NCBI GenBank assembly: GCA_964200075.2
Contig: CAXNAA020000066.1
Location: 1 to 30,224 of the forward strand
Source: Sphacelaria rigidula
Taxonomy: Eukaryota > Phaeophyceae > Sphacelariales
Length of the DNA: 30,224 bases
Direction: 5' to 3'
Made by a program: the position numbers and the translations under genes. Of the stretch, positions 18,981-30,224 are shown piece after piece (the first letter of the stretch is position 1; each line of letters starts with the position of its first letter). The notes beneath the pieces are model-generated. The model did no database searches. It was not told the origin of the DNA and saw only the letters and a program-made list of their open reading frames with translations.

Positions 18981-20070
18981 CTAGGGTCGATCTTCCAAAG
19001 TTCGCGGTTCCAATAAGCTAGTTCTCTGAGCATCGGCAAGATCTGCAGCCCATAAATCCTTCGACAGTCGTGGCAAATCGACTACGAGGGAATCTTGTAG
19101 GTCGTGCGGACCTCGCCTCAGCACAGCTCGCGCATTTTCCCAACTGATATAATCTCTACCATTACCACCACTGCCACCACAGCCGTCGCCACCACGTGAT
19201 TGTAGTCTATGAGGCCCAGGTGTTGTAGCTGTTGCGTTTGGGTTCCCGAGATCTTGAGTGCTACCAGAGATTGGGATGCTTAAAGTATCTGCCAAGGAGC
19301 TCCTTGAGAAGGCTAGCTCGATAAACTGCCGTTTCAGCCATCGGTATACCCTCTCCTTTTCCTCTTGCGGATTCTGAATCATGAAGGAAGGGTAAGAACG
19401 GACGTAGTCAGAATTGTTTTAGGTCAGCGGCATAGTCGACTGTGGAACGATGACAATATCGTCAGAAAAATTCACATCCTGTAGTCGCACGCACCCGTGC
19501 TTCAGCTTAACCGGATGCTCTGTAGGAAGGGAAGTGCGACAAGACTCGATACGGTCGCGAACAAGTCTTGACGTTTCCTTTTTTGCAAAACCATCGTTTT
19601 TCGTACGTCATGACGAACTCGTCGGATTTTGTTGATTTTTCCAAGTGGAAGCCTCGAGTCGAACAAAAAAATCTCACAGGAGCTCGCTCCACGCCTGCCG
19701 GCGACAGTAGATACCTCAAACGTGCAATCTGATGAAACTGACGGCAATGCTTGGTGAATCGGCCGTTCGCTGAGACACAACGAAAAATCCCACCTCAAAA
19801 TCATCGTAAACGATGTGGCTCTCCAATATCGCGGCCAATTCAGCGCGGCCAATCAGTTGCTCCTCTCTTGCGGTGGAATATACCCGAAGCATGAGACTCA
19901 GCACCTGGTCGAACGTCCCCTCACGACAGAGAGTACACAACCCCCGCACATAGCAGCTGAAGTCGCCTTGATTGACACCACGTGCGTCTGCCGAGCCGCA
20001 GGAACCATCGTCTGTGGCAAGGGCCCCACGCGGATAGAATCCCCGGTACACGTTCGAACGCGCGTCAATT
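18981..20070 (-). CDS. EF-hand-like protein, unidentified
   Basis: Two exons look coding on the minus strand. 20070-19794 encodes FSCYVRGLCTLCREGTFDQV, then LRVYSTAREEQLIGRAELAA and ESHIVYDDFE. This has the spacing of a degenerate EF-hand pair (compare the usual DGSGSIDFxEFVxGL..RVYDxDGDGxIxRxEL), but the acidic ligands are largely lost, so calcium binding is doubtful. The donor is GAG|GTGGGA and the next acceptor is ATTCAG before 19373. The second exon (19373-18981) encodes NPQEEKERVYRWLKRQFIEL, a Gly/Ser-rich linker and RDYISWENARAVLRR, and stops after LEDRP. Phases match. The 5' end is unresolved: an upstream piece ending ELRRVYRLVG at 20130 would join in phase, but needs a 59-bp intron. 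I do not recognise the family. Confidence 0.6.
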
Positions 20071-20341
20071 CTACAGTCAGTGCTTCTGCGCGGGTTTTGT
20101 TGTGCCCCAATTATCTAGTCAGCGCACACCCAACAAGACGGTATACTCGGCGCAGTTCAACGCGCATCAACACGCTCGTTTGCGGCCAAAGACCTGATGG
20201 TTTGCATGTTGTAGCAAAACGAAACACATGGCTCAAGTACCGATTAAAAAATATAACCGAACCCTTCTCTCCCTGCTGCCAAGGCCTCGATTCCAGTGGG
20301 CTTCGTTGATGTTTCTCTGCCACGCTCTCACCCTCTGACAC

Positions 20342-23300
20342 GGCTCCTTCTTGCCGACAGTCAAATCCCTTGTCCGTGTCTACGCCTTCTCTCGAAGGGG
20401 ACTTGCCGGTTGGGGGTTTCTGCTTCTGTTGAGTAACCGAATGTAAATGTCGTTTCTCCTTTCCGACTAATATTCGGAGATGCTCAGACCGCTTGTGCAG
20501 CTGGGATAGCCAGTGGAAGTGGTTGTATAGGCGAAGAGCCTGGGTGGAACATGACGATAGGGAAATACGCTCGAATCTTCAAGAGACAATAGTCTCGAAG
20601 CATGCAGTCCAGGCGTGTTGACATGCTACTTATTTTGAAGTGCTGTCAGGATCTTGAATGAATTCGTCAACCCTAGGAAGCTGACCGGTCTGCTATCGCA
20701 GGGGGATGAACTGTCGCTTCCCACATGATCCGCCAGCCAAAAAACAAGTATCAACGTAACCCTTGATCTTCCACGTTCCTAGCCGACGTCAGTTGGACGC
20801 CTGTTGAGCGAGCTGTTGGCGAGATTCCATGAAAACAACGGGGAGCTGGCACCGAAAGCATCATCCCGCGCATGTGCCATGTGTTCTAGTTTTATGTGCA
20901 TTAGCCACGATCGGTGACGTTGACTGCGATGCATTGAGATCATCATGAACGGTGATCATGAAAGCAGTACATAAAGCTACGTATGTGCGATCACTGCACT
21001 TGCCAGATCGAAACCTACCATTTCTTGTGTTTGTATATGCGTATTCGCAGCTCCGTGTATCGATCATATGAGCATGGCTGAGAAAGGAATCAGATATCGA
21101 TAGGAGGTATCATTATCAACGGAGCACCACCGGGAGAGAGCATCGGAGCACACGCATGGTCAGCTACCAATTGGCAAATGGCATGAAGATCCCAGAAAAG
21201 TGGGCATATGTCGTCTCGAAAATCTAGACAATACCTCGAAGTTCCGCTAAATATGTAACTGCAATCGCAAGATATTTGCCTACGACCACACGATGTTCAG
21301 TTTCAGTTATACGAGACACCAACCTTCTACATGGGGGTATCCTCCAAAGACATCACATACAGATGACATGATCGCCTTCCCTACCAGTATGAAGGGACGA
21401 TACGCGTATCTGCCTCCTTCAACCACAGCAAAAAAGACTTCTACCCGCCTACAGTGCAGTCACTGACTCAGAGCTTTTCTTCTCGAGAAACTCTCGCCAA
21501 GTATCCATGCGTCCATCTACGCCTATAAAGACTACCCTCCAACTCGGAGAACTGTCAGCGAACAAGCACTCGGAACAACCGGCGGCAGGATACAACAATA
21601 TGAAACAACCAGTGTGCCATCGTTAAGCTCTCCACTGCGCGCTGTTTACCATGTTTTTATTCCTGCATAGTGCTGTACGACAGTGTGCAGCCACCCTCCA
21701 CCACAAAGGGTTTAGAACCGCTCGAAAAGTGAAAATGAGCTCCTCTCTTTGTGGGCTTGAATAACCTGGTGGTCGCTACAGCGACAATCAAATCCACCTT
21801 GGCGGCGAGAGAGTCGACAATGGTCGATGCGTAACGAAACCCAACGGACCATTTGATCAATGAAAGATCCCAGACCAACTCTCAGGGACACAAGATCAAT
21901 GACAAAAAAATGAACTTTTTTGTATTGGATCGCACATGACCATATTTTACGGACACAAAGTCAAGATGATGCCACTCCTAGGATTTGTATCGCGGTTCAT
22001 TTTGACAATCTCGCCCGCCTTTACATGGCCACACAAGGGCGGCATATCGAAAGAGGTAATACTTTCTACTGTGTACTGTAGCACCTCACCACATTGTCTT
22101 CGCTTACTTTGACAGCTACAGAAGCGCCGCCGAGATACGCGATAGCCCAGTGTCGAGACCGTGAGCATACAAGTACGCCGTTCTTTGTTTGGTTTTATTT
22201 TATGCCGAAGTGCTGGAGCAACAAGGCTTTTCGTGATTGTGTCGATTGAAAATAGGTCGAGATGCCCACCGACACTCCCATCAGAAGATTTTCCAGAGCC
22301 ATGTGAGTTGCTGTTCCCCCCCAACACTCGACGGTTTCCCGTAGAACAAAGCATAGAATGCCCAGCTCAATAGTAGCTAAGCAAAAAATCTGTCTTGCAC
22401 GTAATATTTCTGCTAGTAGCTTGATATCTTTACTTCGTTCAGGATAGCGCAAGATGACGAGGGCGGATCATCTGCAGCATCGGAAATTTCGGAGGTTTTT
22501 CCACCTCGTTTCATTCCGTACATTTTGTATCATAGACTTGTGGTAAATTACGGCTTTCTCGCACGTCTTGGGTGTTTGGATATTTTGTAGATGAGCGGAT
22601 TGTGTAATTTGTATCGAGTGCTTTAAAAGTCGGTCTCATGATGACGACGGTTGCAAATTACAGACCGCACAGTCCTTGTATCCAGGCTTTGCATTAGGAT
22701 ATATAGCATAAATTGAGTTTCAAAAATGAAGATTAATATCAATATTATTTATTTTGAATGAAGTCGACGGAAGACTATAATTTCCCAGTACTAGCGAGCT
22801 TCGGGGACGCGTAAATGCTGTCAGCGTATCTTTTGTCAGCGCATATATCTGATGAATTTGACAGTTTTGAAAAAAAAAAATTGCCACACAACACATACGA
22901 AACTTAAAGCGTCGAGATAATTATTTTGAGTTGTCGGAAGTGCTATATTCATGAGAAACACCTGCTGACAAAAGTAAAACTGACAAACAAACTCATTTTC
23001 GGAATATTTACTGCATGTATTACCCATGTTCCAGCGGAGCGGCGATGCTGTGATATTGCACATCGAAGAACCAACAGCGGAGTTCAGAGCAAATGTAGAC
23101 GGTCGACCCCAGACAACACCCGAACGGTACACAGGTGATGTCCATCATTAACGGCGGGTCTGACCGCAGCCGGTGGACCGCGGGTCTACACATTCGTTGA
23201 TGAGCACTGAAGGTAATGAATGAAGATGGATTCCCCCCCCAAAACCCTAACGAATGTATACGAAAGATGGTGTCAAATAGTGAAGACGCCACCTATGTTG

Positions 23301-24560
23301 ATCCCTTTGAGCTCCACTCCCACGAGCGATCAAAGTCGCAATTTTCTGGCTCATCGTTATTGTAGAGAACGACGCACGTAGTCAAAATCAACCACGCACG
23401 CCCAATGGTCTTAAAGAGCCCATGCAGCATATACAGCACCCCACCACTCACAGTCACTACTACAGCATGACAGTACAGTGGTCGTAGAGCACAGCGCAGC
23501 ATAGCACGGCAACGCACGGCGTAATAGAGTACAGTTCTACATGATAACTTGCCTATCTGCAGCTAACCTTGCCACGGGTTGTGACTCCCAGCTCGAAGTC
23601 AGAGTAGCAACGACGTGTCTTGGGGGTTGATCGTCAACCACATACAGCGCAGTATATATACAGAGAGATGTGCAACAGCTGAATCCATGTTCACACTAGT
23701 TTGCGGGCAGAGGTTGCTGGCGGCTTGTGTCCACAACCACGATGCTACCAGCCTTGGCTGGAGGGGATAAGGAGGAGTGTCAGCCTCTACCATTGCTGCG
23801 CATTGCAGTCGCCATGTATGCTTGGCTCATCTGATCTCCTAGCTGCTTGCTGGTGTTGATAAGTTGAGCGGGTTGGTTTTTGTGTCAATCGGGTGAACAA
23901 CGTGGGATTCTTGGATACCTTTCATGTGCTAAAAAGACAAGCGGTGAGCGAGCTAATTTTTTCAGAAGACATTTCTGAAAAAAACTAGGTGAATTTTGAC
24001 CCCGGGAGGACCCGGGTCATCAAAACACTACACCCGTGTCTTGTTTCCCCCTCTCAGTAGAATTGGTCGATCATATGACAGGGAGTGTTCTCGACTCGAC
24101 ACACTTATCCTGTATGAAGGCAAAAAACTATTTTTCGTCGCCGGCAGCTTGATCGCTCCACTCTCTCCTGATGCGAATCGCTTAGAACCACCAGAAAATA
24201 AATATGCTGTCGACACTATATTTACGTAACACTAACACGGGGTGAAGCCCAAAAGGGTCAAGATACGGCCAAATGTGGTACATCCTGAGTCGGTTCGATG
24301 AAATCGAAAACCACCAAAACTTTCATGGCATGCAGTATATTTTGTCTGTCATAAGATTTTCGAAGTAGGCGCCAACGTGTTGCCACTGGATATTGAAGTG
24401 GGTAGCATGCCGCCAAGGTTTGTTACAGCAGGATACTATGGCCAATTTAACTAGACCACGTACCTTGCAGCTGATGCAAGTGCAAGTGCTGGTGTAAGTG
24501 CTGACAGACAACGTATCAGCAGTAAGCAGAATCGTGAACCAGATGAGCCAGCCTGACCCC
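20342..24560. other. Long stretch without a recognised gene
   Basis: About 4.2 kb in which no frame on either strand shows a domain I know. Minus-strand frames at 21657-21878 and 21947-22354 are open by length, but their translations lack clear coding character. It may contain the 5' end of the EF-hand-like gene, unrecognised introns, or decayed repeats. No inverted or tandem repeat of note was found apart from a small palindrome at 23998-24018. Confidence 0.4.
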
Positions 24561-24567
24561 TCTGTCC

Positions 24568-25486
<919 letters not shown>

Positions 25487-26059
25487 CAAGGTTGTGTTCT
25501 GTAGGGTACAGTTTTCTGTATACCCGGGGTATTGCCGAGTATTCACCGTACCCGATAGTTCTGTGACTTCTGTAAGACTTTCATACCGGTACCCGACAGT
25601 TCTGTAATCACTGTAAGACTTTCATACCCTTACCCGATAGTTCTGTAATATCTGCAAGATTCCCGTACCGTTACCGGGGAGCACGGGTACGCTCTTGATA
25701 AGTTACCTGATTGCGGGTACGGTTTTCTGTGCAACCTCCATACCTTACCCGACAGTTTCTGTGAGTTCTGTAAGCCTCACATACCCTTAACCGACAGTTC
25801 TGCGAGTTCTGTACACAATCTTTACCCGTACCCGGAGCGCGGGTATCCTCTTGAAGAAATACCCGATTGCCGGTACCGCTTTTCTATTAGCCTCCCATAC
25901 CGTGCCCGACAAGTTCTGTAATTTCTGTAAGACTTTCATCCAGTACCGATACCCGACAGTTCTGTGAGCTCTGTACGCCTCGCATACCCCTACCCGGGGT
26001 TAGGGCATGCCGTTATAGATATACCCGATTGCAGGTATGAGCACAGGTATATACCTTGG
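25487..26059 (+). repeat. Repeat block 1
   Basis: Built from many units of TACCCGACAGTTCTGTRAG-type sequence, with a larger period marked by GGTAC..TTTTCTGT at about 25505, 25710 and 25873. Colinear over about 450 bp with block 2, then continues with extra units and ends near TATACCTTGG. Confidence 0.85.
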
Positions 26060-26270
26060 GGAGGTACGGATATAGGTTCAATCCAAACACAACGTCGTGA
26101 CCTGAACATGTACCTCCCATCGCGATCAACCCACCAAACTCCTTCATTCAAAACTGCACACCAACGATAATTCAATATTGCAACGTTCTTTTGCTTGGGA
26201 TCTGACGGGATACGAGGTGCTGCTGAGTGGAAACATGAAACATGAGCAGTCCTGCAGACCGTCAGGATGA

Positions 26271-26537
26271 ATCAACTCCAGACTCGAGTGGTGGCTCCAG
26301 CGGGGGTGGTTCATCTGCGTCACCAGAGGATCAAGTAGCAAGACGCACGTCATCGACGTTGATGGTGGTTGTGTCGTGGCCATCAAACCCCAGGCCGTTA
26401 GGGACATATACAGCACAGAGTATGAGTTGTCACCGAAAGTTGTCAAGGCCGTCGGCGATTTTATCGCGTGCCGAAGGGCTTCCAGAGAACGGGCAGCCGT
26501 GAATGCTCCTCCATGTACTCTCTGGGAGTGTACGTGA
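26271..26537 (+). other. Coding-like fragment between repeat blocks
   Basis: An 88-codon plus-strand frame between two stops, without a suitable start, contains KTHVIDVDGGCVVAIKP, ELSPKVVKAVGDFIACRRAS and RERAAVNAPP. Mixed charge and hydrophobic spacing look like real protein. An overlapping frame at 26242 starts MSSPADRQDES and is Ser/Gly-rich; the two could have been one frame before a shift. Family not recognised. May be a captured exon or a relic element gene. Confidence 0.3.
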
Positions 26538-26704
26538 AGCCGATAGATGTTGACGATCCCGTGCACATGTACTGCTGCGATTGTTCGTGTAGTCTTTCTC
26601 TATCAACCTCGTGAAGCCGTTGAGAGTTTTCGTGAACTGTCATCTGTATTTCGCCACTGTTGTTGTGACATCGGTCCTACCACAGGGAGGGATGATGATG
26701 ATAG

Positions 26705-27201
26705 CAAGGTCGTGTTCTATAGGGTACGACTTTCTGTATAACCGGGGTATTTTGCCGGGTATTTACCGTACCCGACAGTTCTGTAAACTCTGTAAAACTC
26801 TCATACCGGTACCCGACGGTTCTGTAAACTCTGTAACATTCTCATACCCGTACCCGGTAGTTCTGTGAGTTCTGCAAGCCTCCCGTACCGTTACCGGGGG
26901 GCACGGGTATGCTCTTGATAAGATACCCGGTTGCGGGTACAGTTTTCTGTATAACCTCCATACCCTACCCGACAGTTTCTGTGAGTTCTGTGAGCCTCAC
27001 ATACCCTTACCCGACAGTTATGTGAGTTCTGTACAAAACTTTTACCCTAACCCGAGGGGCGGGTATGCCCTAAAAGGGTAAGCCGATTGCCGGTACCGGT
27101 TTTCTATAAGCCTCCCATACCGTACCCGACAAGTTCTGTAAGTTCTGCAAGGAATCTCATACCCTACAGAAGGTATATGTACCTTACAGAACACAACCTT
27201 G
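26705..27201 (+). repeat. Repeat block 2
   Basis: Begins CAAGGTCGTGTTCTATAGGG, follows block 1 unit by unit to about 27160, then ends in the inverted terminal sequence GTACCTTACAGAACACAACC, which block 1 lacks. Confidence 0.85.
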
Positions 27202-27568
27202 AAATATACTGTCGTCCAAGGGAATCTAGTGTTCCCAACACGATCGTCGAGACGTGGGTGGTGGTCGAACGATGTACGTTGGTGGTAAAGTTGTTTGACC
27301 CACTCACTGCTGGAACATCTACGTGATTGTTCAAAGAGTCCGAGAGCGTAGGCAATCGAGAACAGCATGGTTCATACAGCTCACTTGCGTGCGCCGCCGA
27401 TCTTGTACTTGGCACTTAATTTTTTCAACGGACAAAAATATATCTTGTAGCTTGCTCGAACCGCATTACCAGTGCGTTCCGGCGTATTATTCTGACTCCT
27501 TACGGTCCAGTGCTGTATGGTCGACATGTATGATATCTTCCCCTTACATTGCAGCACTCGCCACTCAC
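27202..27568. other. Probably first intron of the minus-strand gene
   Basis: Follows the GTGAGT donor at 27568-27563 (minus). No second exon could be recognised before the repeat block, so the gene may continue through or beyond the composite repeat. Confidence 0.4.
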
Positions 27569-27886
27569 CACAATACGAGCCTCGTCGAATGTAAGACCGG
27601 ATACCGCTGCCACCAATTTGATCTCCTGTCTACATTCCCCCTTCCTCCATGAGGCTTTCATCCACTCGTCCCCGAAGCAACTGCCATTGTCAACTCCGGG
27701 ACCTTCCCGTGTATTGCCCCTCCCGAGATCCGATGTGAAGAATGGTCGAATCGAGCGCCCCCCCTTGACGGGTACGGTATCGGGGCGAGACAGATCCGCG
27801 TAAGCTGATCCTCGGGGCCGCCGAAGTCCGGGCAATGTTTTTCGACGCTGACCAGGCGAGGGTGGGGGCGACCAAGATGGCTCCAT
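27569..27886 (-). CDS. First exon of unidentified protein
   Basis: 106 codons from MEPSWSPPPSP to LTFDEARIV, ending exactly at the donor GTGAGT (27568-27563) in phase 0. The first half is Pro/Arg/Gly-rich, possibly a targeting leader or disordered. The second half (GDEWMKASWRKGECRQEIKL, VAAVSGLTFDEARIV) is charged and looks like ordered protein. The frame stays open upstream to about 28084, but that would overlap the mannosidase start, so the ATG at 27886 is preferred. The family is not identified. Support comes from the length of the frame, coding character and an excellent donor. Confidence 0.5.
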
Positions 27887-28074
27887 AGTAATTAGGGAGG
27901 GCTGTGTCGGAACCGCGCGACGTGCTCTATTCAACGAGGAGGACAGGGCTCTGCACGAACAACCGTGAAACGGCATTTGTCTCGCCGCTGTTTTTGTACT
28001 TAATTTGTCATTATCCATTCCCCAGAAGTTGTGCTGTCTTCCCACCGACAGCAAGCAGGGGTTGCTTGAGAGCA
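27887..28074. promoter_or_regulatory. Putative bidirectional promoter
   Basis: About 188 bp separate the start codons of two divergent first exons (27886 minus, 28075 plus), so both 5' UTRs and core promoters should lie here. No TATA box is evident. The assignment depends on the minus-strand exon being real. Confidence 0.4.
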
Positions 28075-28215
28075 ATGGCCCCACTTCTTATCGCTTCGCT
28101 TGGCCTTCTGGTGCTTGGTAGAGCTTCATCTTCTGTTGATGTCAAGAGGAGTGCTTCCGGGAAGCTGAACGTGCATCTTGTTTGCCATACTCATGACGAT
28201 GCGGGATGGTTGAAG
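28075..28215 (+). CDS. Lysosomal-type alpha-mannosidase (GH38), first exon
   Basis: Glycoside hydrolase family 38 enzymes remove alpha-mannose from N-glycans; the lysosomal/vacuolar type (MAN2B1-like) acts in glycoprotein turnover. The exon starts with a signal peptide, MAPLLIASLGLLVLGRASS, giving entry to the secretory pathway. It then reaches KLNVHLVCHTHDDAGWLK, the conserved N-terminal start of the catalytic domain. Its HTHDD carries the zinc-binding His and Asp, and HTHDDxGWLK distinguishes lysosomal from Golgi mannosidase II (HTHxDPGWL). The 47 codons end at donor AAG|GTACCG. The expected continuation TVDQY is not visible in the remaining 2 kb, so the gene runs off the right edge. The family is near certain; the full-length state is unknown. 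Confidence 0.9.
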
Positions 28216-30141
28216 GTACCGGTCTGACAGTATGAAGTTCAAGTACAGTTAGTTCAGACGCTACCCACTTGAATTGCTCTTGGCTTTTCGATCCTACACA
28301 AGAAGAGGATGTGCTTCACATCTATGCTCTGATTAGGATCAGCCCCGGTGCTACAGCCGAGAATAAGTTGGGCAGAAAAAGTAGAGCATACTTTTGCGTT
28401 TACCTGTACGAGTAGAACCTGAGTAGGTCTTCGCCATGGTTCAACACTTTAAAATGCGGTGAAACCTTCATCTTGAGGCACCGGGCCCACAGATAGAGCT
28501 CTAAGGGGCAAGAATCATGAGTGGAAAGGTTTTTCGACCAATCAAAGTCTTGAAATATACCAAAATGCGGCGACCTTTCTTCAATCAGATGAGAAAAACG
28601 AGTGGAATATGAGTCAAAAAGCAGCTTTGATTGGCCCACACATTGCGCCGCTGCGATACAGACAGCTGCTACCGTCAATAAACGAGGATACAGCAGCTCC
28701 GTGCTGGCTCAGTTTGTTTGTCCCAACCTGCACGCACCCGCCTGGCGTGTCTTCCCCGATCACAGCACCCGACTATAAGTAAAGTACCAGAGAAGACTCA
28801 ACAGACAGCTATACAGCTGTCACGTGACGATTGTTTCAACCTTTCTTTGTTTCGAAAGTACCCTGATCCCACCCCAATTCTGTGCAGCTCGAAACACAGC
28901 ATGCAGCAGTACAACTGCTCAGGCACTCTCCAGTGCACATTGCACCGTGATCGTCGTAGAGTGTTTTAGATGCCCGACAGCACAGCGAGAACTACAGGAT
29001 AGAAATGATGGGCTTGGGGAGCGCCTTATTCCTTTGACTCGAGACGAAACAGTCAACACTCCATGGACGTTTCAACGGTGTCTAGAGAGCACTGCGTGCC
29101 GACAGCGTTATTTTTCATAAAGACGAACGGAATGACTATAAAGTAACTCGGGCACTCCCAACGGAGATCAAACCGTCTCCACCAAGGCCTGAAGACGCCA
29201 CAGCGCAGCGACAGCTACGGCACACAAGACAGAGGATGAGTGCGTTTGTGCTGCAGCACAGTGATGCAGGACATGTCCCATTCGATAGTTCTTTCCCTGA
29301 TTCCGAGGGGTCCTCGATTTTTGCCCAGTGGTGATTTTCAAACGCTCGGCCATAATCGCGCTTTGCGCGAAGATATTTTAATTCACTTTGAGTTACCCCT
29401 ATCTGTGGGAGGTGAGCCCATTTCAAACCCCAAACCTTCTTGTGTAGTGTAATTTCCGTTCAATAATATGGAGGCGGTAGTTTGTATGCGTCCAAACACA
29501 GCGTACCTGGCGTCTGATAATGCCGAAAAATCGTGTATACTTAGGTTGGGGCCGCAGGTTGGTGATAACGCAACATCATATCGGTGACCCAAGGGTCGGT
29601 TGCAAGGATGACTATACACGATGCTGCCATTCTTTTCGGAGCATTTTTCACTTTTTAGTAACGACTACAGAGGATGCGATGTCAAACCGGCGCAGAGGCA
29701 GCGGCAGATCTTGCCGGCATGGTCGTTTATCTCGGCTCGCTTTTCGGTCAACGCTTGTAGTAACACAGGTAACAACTACCGTTCAGGCTTCCTCATGTCT
29801 TTGAGGTTACTTCCCTTTGGGTTCATACACAGTCTCGCGCAAGACGCGGCCGTACAGCCGAGTCTAAAAGAGCTGTGTCTTCTGCCAAGGATCACTATGA
29901 AGCTATTTGGAAAGGGGGCGGTGTCACCTTACAGACAGTACCAGAGCCTGCATAGTCGACATCACGACAAGCTGACCACGACGGACAGGGGCCATTGCTC
30001 TTGTCTTGTTCCATAATAATTATTTTTCAATTTTTCTCCACGGGGTTCCTACGCGAATATTTCACGGTTAGGACAAATCAACTCGTGAGTCAACTCAAAG
30101 TCATCATCTCAATGAATATATCATGCGGTTCGTACATCAGT
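28216..30141. other. First intron of the mannosidase gene (at least 2 kb)
   Basis: From the donor at 28216 onward I find neither the expected next mannosidase exon nor another gene. Short frames occur on both strands without recognisable motifs. Intron length fits the multi-kilobase prfB introns. Confidence 0.6.
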
Positions 30142-30224
30142 TGTAATCCACGCAGTCAACCATTCTTCATGACTCAAGGCGTGATGTAATCCACGCAGTC
30201 AACCCTTCTTCATGACTCAAGGCG
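30142..30224 (+). repeat. 43-bp tandem repeat at right edge
   Basis: The unit TGTAATCCACGCAGTCAACC..TTCTTCATGACTCAAGGCGTGA starts at 30142 and again at 30185 (period 43). The second unit is cut by the window end after 40 bases. One mismatch is seen. The true copy number is unknown. Confidence 0.9.

Larger units (their letters stand above)
25487..27201. mobile_element. Composite element: two repeat blocks around a coding-like core
   Basis: The left end CAAGGTTGTGTTCTGTAGGG (25487) and the right end, read on the other strand from 27201, CAAGGTTGTGTTCTGTAAGG, form a 23-bp terminal inverted repeat with one mismatch. A direct copy of the same end starts the right block at 26705. Two colinear blocks (25487-26059 and 26705-27201) flank about 650 bp of unrelated sequence. 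It could be a TIR element with captured DNA, a short element with LTR-like direct repeats, or two neighbouring insertions. No obvious target-site duplication. Confidence 0.5.

Noticed and set aside
25487-27201. CRISPR array
   Set aside because: The units are degenerate, without regular spacers, in a eukaryotic nuclear context.
27500-28084. Full 194-codon minus-strand ORF
   Set aside because: Its upstream end overlaps the mannosidase start and its downstream end reads through a strong GTGAGT donor; only 27569-27886 is kept as an exon.

Overview
This is nuclear DNA from a eukaryote with spliced, intron-rich genes and many repeats. The best guess is a photosynthetic stramenopile, most likely a brown alga. 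Three things point there. A bacterial-type peptide chain release factor 2 is encoded in the nucleus behind a signal peptide followed by a Phe-containing, basic leader, the style of heterokont plastid targeting. A flagellar STPGR-repeat gene is present. Introns are long and filled with transposon debris. The species cannot be fixed from sequence alone.

Layout. 0.5-4.7 kb: two 109-bp direct repeats flank a decayed minus-strand reading frame with tandem protein repeats; this looks like an old, unclassified transposable element. 6.5-13.2 kb (minus): first three recognisable exons of plastid release factor 2 (prfB), separated by introns of about 2.8 and 3.1 kb; the 3' half of the gene, with the GGQ domain, was not found and should lie beyond the left edge. 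Two copies of a tRNA-derived SINE sit at 5.8-6.2 and 10.9-11.2 kb, in or beside these introns. 14.07-16.22 kb: a cluster of four foldback (inverted-repeat) elements, two of which share an end. 16.5-18.5 kb (plus): an STPGR (sperm-tail PG-rich repeat) gene with three recognised exons, one apparent 1-nt frameshift and a suspicious 10-N gap in its last intron. 19.0-20.1 kb (minus): an unidentified gene with degenerate EF-hand-like segments, tail-to-tail with the STPGR gene. 20.3-24.5 kb: no gene recognised. 24.57-25.10 kb: a large TCTG/TC microsatellite. 25.5-27.2 kb: two colinear repeat blocks of roughly 0.5 kb flank a coding-like segment, with short inverted ends. 27.57-28.2 kb: a head-to-head gene pair, an unidentified minus-strand first exon and the first exon of a lysosomal-type alpha-mannosidase (GH38), with start codons about 190 bp apart. 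The rest of the window is the mannosidase's first intron, ending in a 43-bp tandem repeat that runs off the right edge.

The genes do not form a pathway: they are independent housekeeping or flagellar genes (plastid translation termination, axoneme-associated protein, glycoprotein turnover). All exon borders were set by eye from GT/AG sites, reading phase and family knowledge; no search or alignment program was run.
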